Shown piece after piece: positions 1 through 11,739 of a stretch of 64,000 nucleotides of DNA. The position numbers and the translations under genes are program-made. The stretch comes from Lepidostoma basale (lineage: Eukaryota > Arthropoda > Insecta > Trichoptera > Lepidostomatidae): assembly GCA_022606425.2 (NCBI GenBank), contig JAHDVF020000136.1:992001-1056000 (forward strand). Reading direction: 5' to 3'. Below the pieces are notes generated by a model that was given only the letters and a program-made list of their open reading frames with translations, ran no database searches and was not told the DNA's origin. How positions within the stretch are numbered: position 1 is the stretch's first letter; every line of letters starts with the position of its first letter.

Positions 1-177
1 ATGTCCATTATTTGCAATGAACCTCTACCTTGAAATTTCAAATAACAACATTAATATTAGTTAGTTATTTAGTAAAAATAAAATCTGTATGTAGTGCATA
101 GTGATTAAAAAAAAATTGTAATCACGGAAATTGTGTAATGCAGTAAATATTGACTATAATATTGTAACATTATACAG

Positions 178-385
178 CCTGCCTCTAAAAGGCCGGTGGG
201 GAGAACAATCAAACTGCTCAACATAATCGCTTCGGAGATCGACTTCTTTCATATTAGTGAAAGGAACATACGTTCAGAAGACCAATACTCCTGACTTTAG
301 GGAGTATCGTGTTTTTCTAAAGTCGTACCATCTCACATGCGTTCCTGGTATTATATATTATATTTTACCTGTTCTTAATTAATTA
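178..385 (+). mobile_element. jockey-like LINE, 3' fragment
   Basis: Matches the last ~35 codons and 3' end of the next copy (the 'GRAI.LLN...SEIDVFHVSES' region), with small deletions. It ends near 380, directly followed by the second copy in the same orientation. Confidence 0.75.
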
Positions 386-1395
386 ATTAAAAATCCTGGA
401 GACTGTCTTTGCCTCCAGTCGGACATCAATAATATTGTCAACTGGAGTCACAGTAATCAAATGCAATTCAATGTCTCTAAATGCGTTATGCTATCTTTTA
501 CTAGAGCATTGAGAACTGTGTATTATAGATACACAATGAACAACCAGCAACTAGCACATGTATCTACGATGAGAGATCTCGGGATCATCTATGAGAGTAG
601 GCTGACTTTTCGTGCACATGTTGAGAGGATTTGTGGCACTGCACTGAGGATGTTGGGCTTCATCGTCCGGACCGGCAGAGTTTTCAGGGATCCCAATGTG
701 CTCAGAGTCCTATACAACGCATTGGTTCGGAGCAGACTCGAAAGTGGTTCTGTGATATGGAGTCCTCACGAGGCGAGATATTCCATTATGCTGGAGAGGG
801 TTCAGAAAAAATTTCTGAGGTATCTCTACATGAGGGAGTATGGTAGCTATCCTTGGCTCTATCCCACGGCATTTCTTTTGGGAATGCTCGGAACCAATTC
901 TCTACAGCTTCGAAGAGATGGACATCTAATTACCCATTTCTTTAGATTAATTAGGGGATACTTCGAGAACTCGGCCGTACTGGAGGGTGTTCGGCTTTTT
1001 GTCCCCGATAGATATCTCCGACAACGACAGCACAGATTGTTTTACCTACCGGCTGCCAGAACCAATCTGCCTCTGGTGACACCGGTGGGAAGAGCAATTA
1101 GTCTGTTGAACGCGGTCTCCTCGGAGATCGACGTCTTTCATGTTAGTGAAAGTACGTTCAGAAGGCAAATACTCTTAATTCTGGAGAGCATCCTGTCTTC
1201 CTAATGTTGAACCATCTCTTATGCGTTTCTGGTAGTATACTATATATAATATATTATTTTACCTGTTCTCAATAGATGCCTTAAAAATAAATTTTGTAAT
1301 GTCTGTTGATGAAATAAACTGATTTGATTAATATATGCCTTAAACTTTAATTTTTGTTTGTAATATCTTTGAGAAATAAACTGATTTGATTTGAA
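386..1395 (+). mobile_element. jockey-like non-LTR retrotransposon, 5' truncated, with ORF2 C-terminus
   Basis: An open frame from about 388 to the TAA at 1204 encodes the last part of a jockey-type reverse transcriptase: a palm remnant (NWSHSNQMQFNVSKC), then the thumb and C-terminal region (RDLGI, YNALVRSRLESGSVIWSP, FLRYLY). The 247-aa stretch from Met 461 has no internal stop. The 3' UTR runs to about 1393, where an AATAAACTGATTTGATT unit occurs twice. Length shows heavy 5' truncation, as usual for LINEs. Related pieces occur at 20785-20880, 34075-34200, 43743-44215 and 53772-54045. Confidence 0.85.
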
Positions 1396-1985
1396 CATCA
1401 TTTCAGTTACAAGTACATTATACATGTAATAATCGAAAATGCAAGTATTTTGTACATTTTTTTTTTCAAATATCGACCACGTTACATGGCAGTTCGAATT
1501 CATTGGACTGTTAACCTATCAGCGATAGTTTATTGAACTGTTTTTAAAGTTGGTTTTGTTCTGCATTGAGTTACTCACTAACTCATAGGTCAAACGTTTT
1601 GATTATGAGTCATTAGTGAAGGAATGTTCTGGTAAACGATTGTTGCTCGATGATGAATAATGCTAAACGTTTAAACAGCAGTTGATAGTCGGCACGTGTG
1701 CACACATAGTATATACTATTATACATTAAAGCAGGGTTGCCATACGTGCCGGTGCAACGTGTCATGTCACCGGATTAGAAACTATGTCCCGGTCGACCCG
1801 GTTGGCCCATCAAATGTCCCAGTCGGAATAAATGAACCGGAGCTCCTGAAGCTGGTCTTGACAGAAAAATATAAGAACAGTTGAATATTTTTGAACTATT
1901 GAATGCAAAATATAATGAAAATAATATTTGAATAACTTTTTGAAAACATTGTATTTTCACAACACTTTCTTGCACCTTTCAGTAG
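1396..1985. other. no gene recognised
   Basis: AT-rich DNA with a GC-richer patch at 1735-1860 (ccggt-rich). Short reading frames here show no family resemblance. Confidence 0.5.
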
Positions 1986-1987
1986 TT

Positions 1988-2190
1988 AAAAAAACATCCT
2001 TTTGTTTATAAGGATGTTTTTTTTAACTACTTCTACTTTGTCTTTATTTCGACAGCGACCGGTTTCGCCAGGCTCACTGGCATCGTCATACTTATAGAAA
2101 TAAAGAAAGTGGAAGAAGTTAAAAAACATCGTTTTATTTAATTATTATTTAAAATGAATTTCCATCAAGAGATTTCAGTTGAATCATTTG
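1988..2190. repeat. hammerhead-like element, family HH2 (antisense half best preserved)
   Basis: On the minus strand at 2055-2090 there is a hammerhead-like core: AUGACGA, U, GCCAG/CUGGC helix II, GAAAC and the palindromic ACCGGU, followed by C. The flanking CUUUAUUUC and GAAAUAAAG form a 9-bp helix I. C3 of the core is changed to A. Flanks share the AAACATCGTTTTATTTAATT arm with the other HH2 copies. Confidence 0.65.
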
Positions 2191-2194
2191 ATTA

Positions 2195-2310
2195 TCTTTC
2201 ACAAACATGTTTCGGGACACAGACTTCCCTTGTTTAGTTTATGAATTTTAAAACTCATACGCTGAAGAAGGGAAGTCTGTGTTGCGAAACATGTTTGTGA
2301 AAGGTGCAAA
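2195..2310. repeat. head-to-head hammerhead pair, family HH5
   Basis: The antisense half (2200-2245) has helix II GGG/CCC and GAAACAUGU but a decayed CUAAACA. The sense half has CUGAAGA at 2262-2268, an extra A at 2269 and GAAAC at 2286-2290 followed by AUGUU. Helix I starts G-U, C-G, A-U, U-G. Helix II of the sense half is weakened on its 3' side. Confidence 0.6.
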
Positions 2311-2404
2311 AATGTGTGAAAATAAAATGTTTCCAAAAATTTATTCAAATGTGAATCCACAACACAAAGTGATGGCGAATATAGAAGAAAATAATATTGT
2401 TGCT

Positions 2405-2625
2405 AATTAATACGAATGAAAACGTTAGTTTTCTAGAAGTTTTTATTATTATATTTTATGGGAATGACATGTTTCATGTCACATTTGATAATGCCTTAGA
2501 AGGGCAAAACAAGTCATTCTTTTAATAAAACTTCTAGAAAACTGACGTTTTCATTCGTATTAATTATTTAATATGGAGTTTTACACCATTGTTCAAGAAA
2601 CAATAAATAATATTGTTCCTGTTGA
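2405..2625. repeat. HH1 inverted repeat element (complete example)
   Basis: Long terminal arms (ACGAATGAAAACGT... and its complement) flank a palindromic centre with UUGAUAA, U, GCC...GGC, then a GAAAC-like and ACAUGUC-like segment. This is the commonest short repeat in the window. The core differs from a classical hammerhead at two positions (C3 to U, G8 to A), so it is probably inactive. Confidence 0.7.
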
Positions 2626-3049
2626 ATTGAAATCTATATCGTGTTCTACGCTAAATAAATATAAGCAATAAAAATGTTCCGTCATCATGTTTATTTATTT
2701 TTCTTATTAGGTAACTACTACTAGTAACTACTACTACCACCAACTACTAGGAACATCATTCTCACTTAGTTTACATTACTTTTCATGAGTTTTGATTTGT
2801 GTCCCGGTAGTATCTAGACTATTGTGCTAACCCTACATTATAGGCATGTACGAGTATATTGACATTTTATTAGGCTTGTGTGCTCTCATATTTATTGGTG
2901 GCACAGTGGCATCATTGTGTAAAAACAAAAGTCGCATTTTTCAACCTATTTTAATAAAAAAAAAAATCCAATTATTGTTCAAGTCTCTATATGAAACAAT
3001 TTAGAATTTTGTTTACTATTTTTTTAACAATGATGTAAATCTAGCTATT

Positions 3050-3610
3050 TAACCATTAAGCTGTCTATCTCCGATTCTTCAATATTCAGACATCGTGTCA
3101 TGCATGCAGTCGATTTCTCCGACTCTGTATGTTGCCGAAATTTAATATTTGATTGATTTTATCGTTTCACGTATTCCTTGGTCTTCCTCTATTTCTAGTT
3201 CCGTTTACATCGTTAACACATAATTTTTTACCATTCTTTCTACATTAAACCTTTCCATGTGTCCAAACCATCTTAATGTTATAAAAAGTAATGTCGTTAT
3301 TTGAATTTTTTTGGCAGAATTTCATTGTAAATATATTTTTTTTTTGTAAAAAATCTTTTTAAAATGTATATTTAGTTTAAATCCTGCTTGCTGCCTTCTA
3401 GAACATGGCAGCGAGCTACCGAAACCGGGCAAAGACGCAAAAATCAGTGGATTTTAACTAAATATACATTTTGAAAAGATTTTTTTTTTCATTATTTCCA
3501 GCTTAATGATCCTTTCATTTTGTTCATAACACTTTCATTCGCACTGCATTCACTTATTATATTTTCATTCGACACTCTTTTTCACACATTCGTCTAAGGA
3601 TGACCTCTCA
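3050..3610 (-). mobile_element. RTE-A LINE fragment, split by a short insertion
   Basis: Decayed RTE-A 3' coding region at 3050-3278 and 3502-3610, continuous in the consensus but interrupted by the element at 3279-3501. Confidence 0.8.
3279..3501. mobile_element. 223-bp hammerhead-like inverted-repeat insertion with 7-bp target duplication
   Basis: Inserted in an RTE-A copy. CTTAATG occurs at 3272-3278 and again at 3502-3508, and removing one copy plus the insert restores the RTE-A sequence. The arms (ATGTATATTTAGTT and complement) are inverted. The centre has a degenerate core: a GGCAGC/GCUACC-type helix then GAAACCGGGC. Confidence 0.8.
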
Positions 3611-3654
3611 AATAAACATAAACTAATAATAAACTAACAACCCACCAAATCACC

Positions 3655-3735
3655 TTCCAACAATGTTCCCATCAGGCGTAAGAGTAATAGCCACATGAGC
3701 TGAACCTCTGTAAGCCAGAAGATCCAAGTCCAAGT
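3655..3735 (-). repeat. fragment of the hAT-like MITE seen at 32392-32645
   Basis: Shares the internal block containing GAACCTCTGTAAGCCAGAAG with the MITE at 32392 and with 25550-25600. Confidence 0.6.
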
Positions 3736-3867
3736 CCTCATTTCTACTCCATTTATTATACTTACATTTTTTTTTGCCAGTTCCTAGCTTCGCTTCCATA
3801 CATATTCTATATTGTGTTATATATTTTAAAATATTAAAAATACAATATTAAAATTTAGAATAAAAAC

Positions 3868-4562
3868 TCACTTAACTAACTTACCATCACGCCGTCTCCC
3901 CGGAGGGGTAGGCAGAAAGAATGGAACGCCACACTGTTCTGTCCTGACATACGTCTCTCGCTTCCTCTACATTCATACATCTTGTCATGCACGCACGTCG
4001 ATTTTTCCGACTCCTCACGTGACCGACATTCAATATTTGATTGATTTGATCGTGCCACGTTTTCCTCGGCCTTCCTCTATTTCTAGCTCCGTTCACGCCG
4101 TTTACATATACCTTCTTTACCATTCTGTCTTCACTCATTCTTTCCATGTGTCCAAACCATCTTAATGACCCTTTCCTTATTTTGTTCATAACACTTTCAT
4201 TCCCACCACATTCACTTCTTATACTTGCATTTGTCACTCTATCATATACAGATTTGCCACACATTCGTCTTAGAGATCTCATTTCTACTGCATTTATTCT
4301 ACTTTCATCCTTCTTTTGCCAGTTCCATGCTTCACTTCCATACATAAGGGTCGGCACAAGAACACCATTGTGCACTGCCATCTTAGCTTTTTTGGATAGG
4401 CTTTTGTTTGCGATGACAACTTTAAGTGCACCATTTATTCTGTTGCCTGCCCCAACCCTTCTTTCAATATCCTTCTCCACCCTCCCATCCTTTGTAAACA
4501 TACTTCCTAAATAAACAAATTCATCCACTTGTTCCAGATTTTCACCGTTTACACTAATGTTA
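3868..4562 (-). mobile_element. RTE-A LINE, 5' truncated, open C-terminal frame
   Basis: The frame 4630-3887 is uninterrupted and encodes the RTE-A C-terminus (FCNISVNGENLEQVDEFVYL, SLRRMCGKSVYDRV, GRPRKTWHDQINQ), ending AYPSGETA-stop, then the TTAG tail. It is almost identical to 55503-56095, indicating recent activity of this subfamily. Confidence 0.9.
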
Positions 4563-4974
4563 CAAAATTTAGAATATATTGTGATATACCATACAATACA
4601 GTAGTTTGCACGTTGTTGCAAACGCTGCAATTCTTTATTATATCTAAATTATATGTATAGGTATGTATGGGTATACAGACACCTACATCATGACTTTTAC
4701 CTGTACGTTAGAAATGTTTCTGGTATTGAAAACAAGTAGGTAAAGCAGTAAAAGCAGGAAACTGCGTCCAACTGGTTTTATTACGACTTCTATAATGCAG
4801 CATTTCTGTTAATAATACGTAACGACTAACATTACAACATCAATGTTCTCTACTAAATTCAAAGGCAATTTATTTCAAGTACCTACCACAACACCGTTGC
4901 CTTGGTGAATCATTGTTCTATTTTCAAAAAAATGAAAATAATTAATGTATGAAAAAAAATGAAAATAAAAAAAC
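4563..4974. other. no gene recognised
   Basis: AT-rich intergenic DNA, no feature supported. Confidence 0.4.
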
Positions 4975-5478
4975 CTTTTTTTAGAGGCATACCTACAATA
5001 CATATTCAAAATGAAAAAAAAAAACACATTAAAATAATCTTTGATATTGGATTTAAAATGTCAATGATATTCGATTTATTTAATAGATAATTTTATGCCA
5101 TTATTGTTTAAATATGATTTCGGGCATATGAGCGCCACGGCTAGTTCGAATGAAGTGAAATCCAATTTTCGACAATTGTCGTCTTTGTGGATGCGTATTA
5201 TCCACTAGAGTGTAACATGGTGCGAAAACGATCCATGGTCTTCTGAATAACTTGCTCGGATGGACGATTATGTTGACCGTAAAAAGGACATAGTGCACGA
5301 TAAGTTTGGCGAACCGAACCATGATTTTCAAAATAATTTTGCACAATTCGTAAGCCCTGTTCTGACGTTAATTTATTTATGGTAAAATGGCAAAACGTAA
5401 TGACTACAAATCAACTTTCAACTGTCAAATTGACAGTCTGTAAAAACAATGTTGCCAGTTTAAAAACCAAACCTCTAA
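4975..5478 (-). mobile_element. mariner-like deletion derivative with transposase helix-turn-helix start
   Basis: Ends carry inverted TTTTTTAGAGG. The minus strand between about 5380 and 5205 reads as the N-terminal helix-turn-helix of insect mariner/Tc1-type transposases (NKLTSEQGLRIVQNYFENHG, then FYGQHNRPSEQVI), ending at a stop. The catalytic domain is missing. A second copy is at 15413-16447. Confidence 0.75.
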
Positions 5479-5487
5479 AAAAAACAC

Positions 5488-5640
5488 ACTATATATGCGA
5501 ACCCTACGCTCCATCGCAGGCAAAACCCTCAGTGATCGGATGATAATGTTGAGGACATAGTAAGATGGAGGAGAAGCAGAAGGCGCTTTTTACAGAGACC
5601 ACGTGGACCGCATGCAAGAATTGCAAAAAATAATATTTGG
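5488..5640 (+). mobile_element. LINE-B fragment
   Basis: Short decayed piece of the family encoding MRTLRSIAGKT (compare 19690-20175), broken by frameshifts. Confidence 0.6.
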
Positions 5641-6060
5641 TTGAATAACTTATTTTAGAGTTGTGAGACATAAGAAGAGTATAAAAAATATGCAATTATT
5701 TTAAATATTCGTTTGCATTGGGAATAATAATTACCTAAGTATATTGATTTTGATGAGAATTGGGTACACATATGTGTAATTAAAATACTATATTAACATA
5801 AACATATTTTTGTGATGAAAGCAAACATTAAATCTGTATGTGCATTAGGTTTATTTTATTTGTTTGCATTAAAACGACGTCCAATATTTTGAAAATTTCC
5901 CAGAACGCCTTTTGTCGATGATGTGAGTATTCAAATAAATATAAAAGATGGCAAATATTGTAATAGGTGAATGAGTTTAAAATAGAATGCAGAATTGATT
6001 GAATAAACGAATATCAAATTCTTGACTTAATATTTCGTTCATTTGTCATAGTTTGAATTA
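5641..6060. other. no gene recognised
   Basis: AT-rich intergenic DNA with no supported feature. Confidence 0.4.
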
Positions 6061-6094
6061 AATAATAATAGAAACAGGCACAAGGGAGAGTTAG

Positions 6095-6838
6095 CTATTA
6101 GGAAAACGATGTATGATACCCAACGACGAAATAATGAAGAAATGTAAGGCAGATGATTGCTTCTTCTCCTTCTTCTTTTTTTAATAGATCTGACTCTCTG
6201 TGACACAGAAATAATGTCTCGTCGGATGATGAGGTCCAGCTGTCCTTCCATCTCTTAGGCGGTCTTCCAGGTGTCCGGAGGGGATTTCATAAGCGGATGT
6301 ATATGCATGTCTGTCATCTTCCATTCTGGCTACATGGTCCCTCCAGTATCTTTTTCTGGATCTACTCCACTGAACGATATCCTCTATTTCGCAAGTTTTT
6401 CTTATGTCTAGGTTGCGGACACGATTTCGAAGAGTTTTTCCAGTCAAAGGAGGAGGGTCACTGGGTTAGGTTAGCCACCTGCCCGGGTCAAAAAAAAATC
6501 GTGCTCATAGCACAGAAGATGATTGCATCATAAGAAAATTTTAAAAAGATCCCTGAAATGGATTAGACATATGAAAATAATGAAGGTAGAATAATGGTTT
6601 AAGTGCTGTATACAAACAATGTGAGTTGAAGGAGAAGCCGTGGAATACCAAGGAGAGCATGGCACGACTAAATTAATCATCAATCATGACCACTAAATGG
6701 CGGCCACATTCGAAGTCGGAAAAATAAGCGAGTATGCATGTTACGATGTATGAATTTAGCGGAATCTCGAGAGGTATGTAAGGATAGAGCTGTATCGCGG
6801 TTTTTCCGGGGAAACTGCCTGACGATTAGTTAGTTAGT
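6095..6838 (+). mobile_element. old RTE-A copy interrupted by LINE-B
   Basis: RTE-A sequence at 6095-6160 continues at 6527-6838 and ends GACGATTAGTTAGTTAG. Many substitutions; no usable frame. Confidence 0.75.
6161..6516 (-). mobile_element. LINE-B insertion with 10-bp target-site duplication
   Basis: Minus-strand C-terminal LINE-B frame (TGKTLRNRVRNLDIRKTCEI, RYWRDHVARM) with a GAAGAA-rich 3' tail. AGATGATTGC at 6151-6160 and 6517-6526 flanks it. The interrupted sequence is an RTE-A copy. Confidence 0.8.
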
Positions 6839-6854
6839 TAATATTGGCTTTGAC

Positions 6855-7248
6855 ATATCGTCACCTGAGAGTAAGAAGGTTCCAACTGACAAAAGTAAAA
6901 AGCTGAGAAAAATGAAGTCAAAGTTTTGTTGGTTTCGGGTGTTTATCTTGGAATAAAGGGGTTTTATTCCAATTTCCAGAGATTCTTTTGCCGAGAAACG
7001 TGTAAATTTTGTCTGACAACAGTTGGAATAATAAAGTTCTAAGTTTAAATGAATCCTTCTTCAGTGAATCGTGGGTTTTGAATGATCAGATGGAACTTGA
7101 TTATTTTCGTAACATCAAAATGACGATACTTTTACATGTTTTTTTTTAATTGTACGTATAGATAAGATTAGTAAGAACCCTTTTCACGAAAAAAAGCCAA
7201 ATGTGAAATTTTGTTAGTTGGAACCCTCTTACTCTCAGGTGACGATAT
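6855..7248. mobile_element. TIR element TIR-1 (394 bp)
   Basis: Perfectly alignable terminal inverted repeats of at least 25 bp beginning ATATCGTCACCTGAGAGTAA. A second full-length copy is at 20399-20766 with similar interior. Superfamily not recognised. Confidence 0.8.
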
Positions 7249-7404
7249 TTCAAAAAGTCGACATACATTCAAATTTCATCAAATCAAATAAATCTCCCTC
7301 TGGAAAAAACGGCGTGATGGTCAGTTAGTAAGATAGTTAGATTCTAATGAATTGTGACAGGTAGCAAGACTATCGCCATTTTTATTGGACATGTTATTGT
7401 GTTG

Positions 7405-7535
7405 TGAAGGATCTCCAAATGTTAGGAGTAAAACCTGAGAAGTGGAAGTGCAGGGCTCAGGATAGGGATGGTTGGAGGAATTTTTTGGAGACGGCTGAGG
7501 TCCACCTAGGACTGTAAAGCCAGAAGGAAGCTGAA
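7405..7535 (+). mobile_element. LINE-D 3' fragment
   Basis: Decayed relative of the C-terminus at 12402-12659 (DRDGWRRFLEEA-like), ending near a TGTAAAGCC motif. Confidence 0.5.
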
Positions 7536-7889
7536 CATATTATTAAATAAACAAAAACATAGTGTAGATATTCAATAAAACACAATTCTTTCTCGAGAAT
7601 TCTTTCTTTCTCGAGAATTCTTTGGCATATAGAATGGAATAATACTCCTAGCGGCTTCTAACAATGTGTTGGTCGACAGCCTTCACATTGTGTTAATAAG
7701 GTAGTTTGCTAAATGCCGAAAATCATTCTCCATAGATGGCGTTAGTGGGTCGGTTGTATAGGTTAATTCTTGAAAAAAAATTCACTAGTGCAACCAAATC
7801 TACATAGATGGCTGACTGAAACTGCCACGTGAAGATAAATATGGATTTTGAAGTATATATACATCTTCCAAAAATTTGTCATGCATGAT

Positions 7890-8050
7890 CACAGATAACA
7901 AAGGTGGAATGGGGAATGTTGTAATTACATAAAGCGTGCGCTTAACCCAACCAATGACAGGTCATAAGTCCTGTAAACACCTTGATCATCCATGTTCAGT
8001 TTCCAGTTTACGTCTTCGTCTCTATTGAGATACAATTAAAAAATTAAAAA
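7890..8050. repeat. one arm of foldback element FB-1
   Basis: Matches the right arm of the element at 40377-40848 (CCAATGACAGGTCATAAGTC, TCTCTATTGAGATACAATTA). Confidence 0.7.
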
Positions 8051-8282
8051 AAAAAAAAAAACACACAATTGTTTATTTAATTTATTTATTTATAAGTGAG
8101 TATAATATATTACATGATGTTTTGTGAGCAATTAGTTATTTTATAAGCACATTATAATAACTCTTATATATTATTCGCACAAAATTATTGATAGGAATTA
8201 TTTTATTTATTTCATATAGTATATTAAATACCTAAGAACTTAATAATATAGTACAGTACAATTTCTATTATCCGAATCGCTT

Positions 8283-8430
8283 TCAGAATTTTAGAAAAAA
8301 AAATATGTGGAACATGTGGAACGCATGGATGAAGAAAGGACTCGCTGTATGAATGAGGAGGAAGCTAGATACGTGTGTCAGGATCGAGTAGTGAAATCAG
8401 ATTAATTGCGGTAGGTGCGTGTGGAAAATC
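8283..8430 (+). mobile_element. RTE-A remnant
   Basis: Short decayed piece around the GGAACGCATGGATGAAG and TGTCAGGATCGAGTAG motifs. Confidence 0.5.
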
Positions 8431-9145
8431 GATGTAGGACAGATTTTTTTACATGAATATTATAAAAATGTTTTGAAATACCTGTAAATAAATATAATGA
8501 ATACCATGCTGCCCCAATCCTAAATTTACTCCAGAATCGAAGTGGTAAAATCAACCATTACGGAAGCATATTGTTTCTTCACTTAAACCTATTTTATATG
8601 AAGATTAAATAACTAACATTAAAAATATATTTGAAACAACAAAGATTAAAAAAATATATTTTAGGACTTTCTTTTACACCATAGGTTCACAAACTGTTGT
8701 GGGTCACCGCACCCTTCTTTCAACGTCACCTCTCCCATAATATTTTGTTTATACCAAGTATTGAAATATTGTTGAATATTACATGATATATTAAGTCTAC
8801 TATCTATTAAGAATCACAAAGTGGAAAATAAAAATATTATCAAATATGGTAGAAAAATTACATTAATTGTAAATATTCCTGCACAAACATCAATAAGTAT
8901 GTTAAAAAATAATGAGGTGGTATAGGCTGATGAAGTTTATAATAAAATTCATAGAAAACAGTATTTTCAAATAATTTTATTATTAATTTCCTAATTAGGT
9001 AAGCTACGGCCGCCTCACATGACTACCCTTATGTCTAGTATTTGCCACTGGACTCACTACCGCCCCCTTCGAAGCTAGGACCTATGATTTACATGTTTCA
9101 GTAAAATATAATCCAATTGTTTTTTTTTAAATATAACCCAATTGG
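8431..9145. other. no gene recognised
   Basis: AT-rich DNA; no coding, RNA or repeat family recognised. Confidence 0.4.
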
Positions 9146-9149
9146 ATTT

Positions 9150-9290
9150 TTTTATAAATAAATTTAAAGTCGCTAATTCTAAGACCGGTCTGTCGATGCC
9201 AGCGAGCCTGCAAAACCGGTCACTGCCGAAATAAAGATAAAGTGAAACTACTATTTAAAAACATCGTTTTACTATTTTTTTCTTGAACAA
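9150..9290 (+). repeat. HH2 hammerhead-like half element
   Basis: Sense half with CUGUCGA, U, GCCAG...CCUG, then AAAACCGGUC and the helix I strand GAAAUAAAG. Core base A6 is U. Confidence 0.55.
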
Positions 9291-9292
9291 TG

Positions 9293-9850
9293 ATGTAAAA
9301 CTCCATATTAAATAATTAATACGAATGAAAACGTCAGTTTTCTAGAAGTTTTATTATATTTTATGGGAATTACATGTTTCGTACTTCTAAGGCATTATTA
9401 AATATAACAATACCTCAACTCGTTGTAGTTTATACTATACGCTAGTAAATAGAGCAGAATATGGTAATTAACGAAAATTGATGTGACTCTGTACATTTTT
9501 AACAAATAATTATTTGAGTAGGTCCAGAAATATTGGAAAGTGTTTCTTGGAACTCGTTAAGAAGTTTTATGACATTCGGGGATACTAAATGATATTATAT
9601 AAATCAAAAATAAGTTATTTGAGGTGGGACGAAATAAAGTGTTTCTAAGAAAAACATTTTTTTACCAATGATTTTACACATTTCAATGATTTTAAGTATT
9701 GTATATATAAAATATGTATAAGTATTATAGGTACTCGTATATAAAATATGCATGAAGTTTCGTCACATTTGATAATGCCTTAGAAGGGCGAAACATGTCA
9801 TTCCCATAAAATATAATAAAACTGACGTTTTCATTCGTTTTAATTGTTTT
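9293..9850. repeat. HH1 element with halves separated by ~360 bp
   Basis: The antisense half is at 9293-9400 and the sense half at 9762-9850 (UUGAUAAUGCC...GGGCGAAACAUGUC). Intervening DNA is unrelated AT-rich sequence. Confidence 0.6.
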
Positions 9851-10158
9851 ATTTAAGTATTAAACTAATTCTACGAGTAGGTACATAAATATGGAATTAG
9901 TTTTCTTAAAAATACGATCTATCATTTTATCCCTTATTAACATATATTTATCACACTTCTTCTTCGTGTAAATGGCAAGCTATTTTTATATATCGTAGGG
10001 TGACTCTAAAGAGAACGTAATCTCTTTTTTTTCTCTTGCCATTGTCGCGGAAGGTTTCGCCTACTTTGTCATTTCTAGGGGCTACGGGTGTTATAATTTG
10101 TATAACATATGAATAAACGAAATAACCATAACGATATATCACACTTAATAATTATATA
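9851..10158. other. no gene recognised
   Basis: AT-rich; small reading frames without resemblance. Confidence 0.35.
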
Positions 10159-10354
10159 CAGTCGAACTCGGTTATTACGATCACGGAAATAGCGAGATCT
10201 CGGATGTAACGAGGAGAAAGAAATACCTCTTGTCTTCATGTGACGGGTATTTTTTTAATCATTTAAAAATACATGTTATCATATAAAACTAGTATTGCTT
10301 ATAACGAGCAAATTAAGTCCGTCCCATCCTTCTTATACTAACCAATTTCGACTG
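10159..10354. mobile_element. Tc1/pogo-like MITE
   Basis: Inverted ends CAGTCGAACTCGGTTA and CAGTCGAAATTGGTTA flanked by TA on both sides, as in Tc1-mariner/pogo elements. Related partial copy at 58257-58500. Confidence 0.7.
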
Positions 10355-11425
10355 TAGTTACATTAATTATTTAAAAAAATAACATGATTCTCAAAATACA
10401 TTAAACAATTTGTTTATTCATCGAAACTTCTAGTTTTTGATTTATTTTTTTCATCATGTTTAGAATACAAAATACTTAATCTTTTAATGTAAGTATACTA
10501 AACATACCGAGAAACATAAACTAAAATGTATAATAAAAAGGGTTTCAATTAAAAAAAACTATATAATTATGAAATTCCATGGTGTTCTTCTAACATCTTA
10601 ATTTTATCGAAATATATTTATAACAATATGCACACAATCAAGAATATGAGATTTGACCAAAACTCACGAGTTTTAAGTAGATCGAATGACAATTTTGTTT
10701 ATCTCGTTCTAATATTAGAAATTTCTATTAAATCTGATCGATTTTAGTGCCATACAAAAAATATATTGTTTCTTGAACAATGAACTAAAATTCCATATTA
10801 AATAATGAATAGGAATGAATTTTTAAATTTTTTTTTTTTACATAGGTTTTGTGAACTCCGTAATTTTTACCGATTTGGGTCCTTGCTTGCCTTGATCCGC
10901 CACTGTTTAAAATAAGACGTGAAAATTGTTTCTTACAACGTTTAACTCGATTTAAAAAATGAGTAAACAAAACAAAATTAACGTTATTATATAAAAAAAT
11001 AACTTATTGTACACACCATTTCATTCACATAATAAAACATTTAAAGTAAAATATTAGGTTCTTAATTATATTAAAACTAAAAATAAAAACACCATATTAT
11101 TATTGAATAGTAATCACAGTAGACGCAGTATAATGAGCTTAAAAATTCATAATAAATACATAGATATCATTAATATTAAACATGTTTTTATTAGGACGAC
11201 ACAAACGAACCGTACATACAATTGGAGCGCTAAACCATCGACTACCATATCAAACAGCATGTGTAGTCTATGATGTGATGGAGAAAATACATTTTTTACA
11301 GTACTTTCTTTCCCACACAATCAAATATTGTGTCATGGATGCCTGCCATTTAAAAAAAAGAACTGATAGTTGATATTAAATTTCACATTCGATTTTTTCC
11401 TATGACGAAAAATTGGTTAATTAAA
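10355..11425. other. no gene recognised
   Basis: AT-rich DNA holding a short HH1 arm at 10765-10830. No coding family recognised. Confidence 0.4.
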
Positions 11426-11428
11426 TTT

Positions 11429-11516
11429 ACGAATAGGGTATCTAAAATTTGTATTTAAGATGGTAATACCATACGAATAGGGTATCTAAAATTTGTATCT
11501 AAGATGGTAATAACAA
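11429..11516. repeat. 44-bp tandem duplication (two units)
   Basis: The unit starting ACGAATAGGGTATCTAAAAT occurs at 11429 and 11473, nearly identical. Confidence 0.85.
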
Positions 11517-11564
11517 ACAGATTAAAATACAGTGTGCGTTTCAAAGAGTGAATAGGAATAACAA

Positions 11565-11660
11565 GAGTTCAGAACCTGTCCCAAGTGGCGCAAGACCGAG
11601 ATGCCTTTGCTGCAGTGATCGCCAACGTTGGGGGGACCTGACACGGCACCGAAAGAATTA
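11565..11660 (+). mobile_element. LINE-C 3' end fragment
   Basis: Encodes the diagnostic LSQVAQDRDAFAAVIANVGG terminus, followed by GACACGGCACCGAAAGAA. Same 3' end as 15060-15173. Confidence 0.7.
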
Positions 11661-11739
11661 GAATATGTGCTTTGAGTAATTTGATATTCGTTTAATTACG
11701 TTAAAAGCTATATTTTCTATAAATGATTCTTACTTAGGA

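Noticed and set aside
2405..2625. HH1 copies as active ribozymes
   Set aside because: All copies read UUGAUAA instead of CUGANGA (C3 and G8 changed), so catalysis is unlikely even though the architecture is the same.
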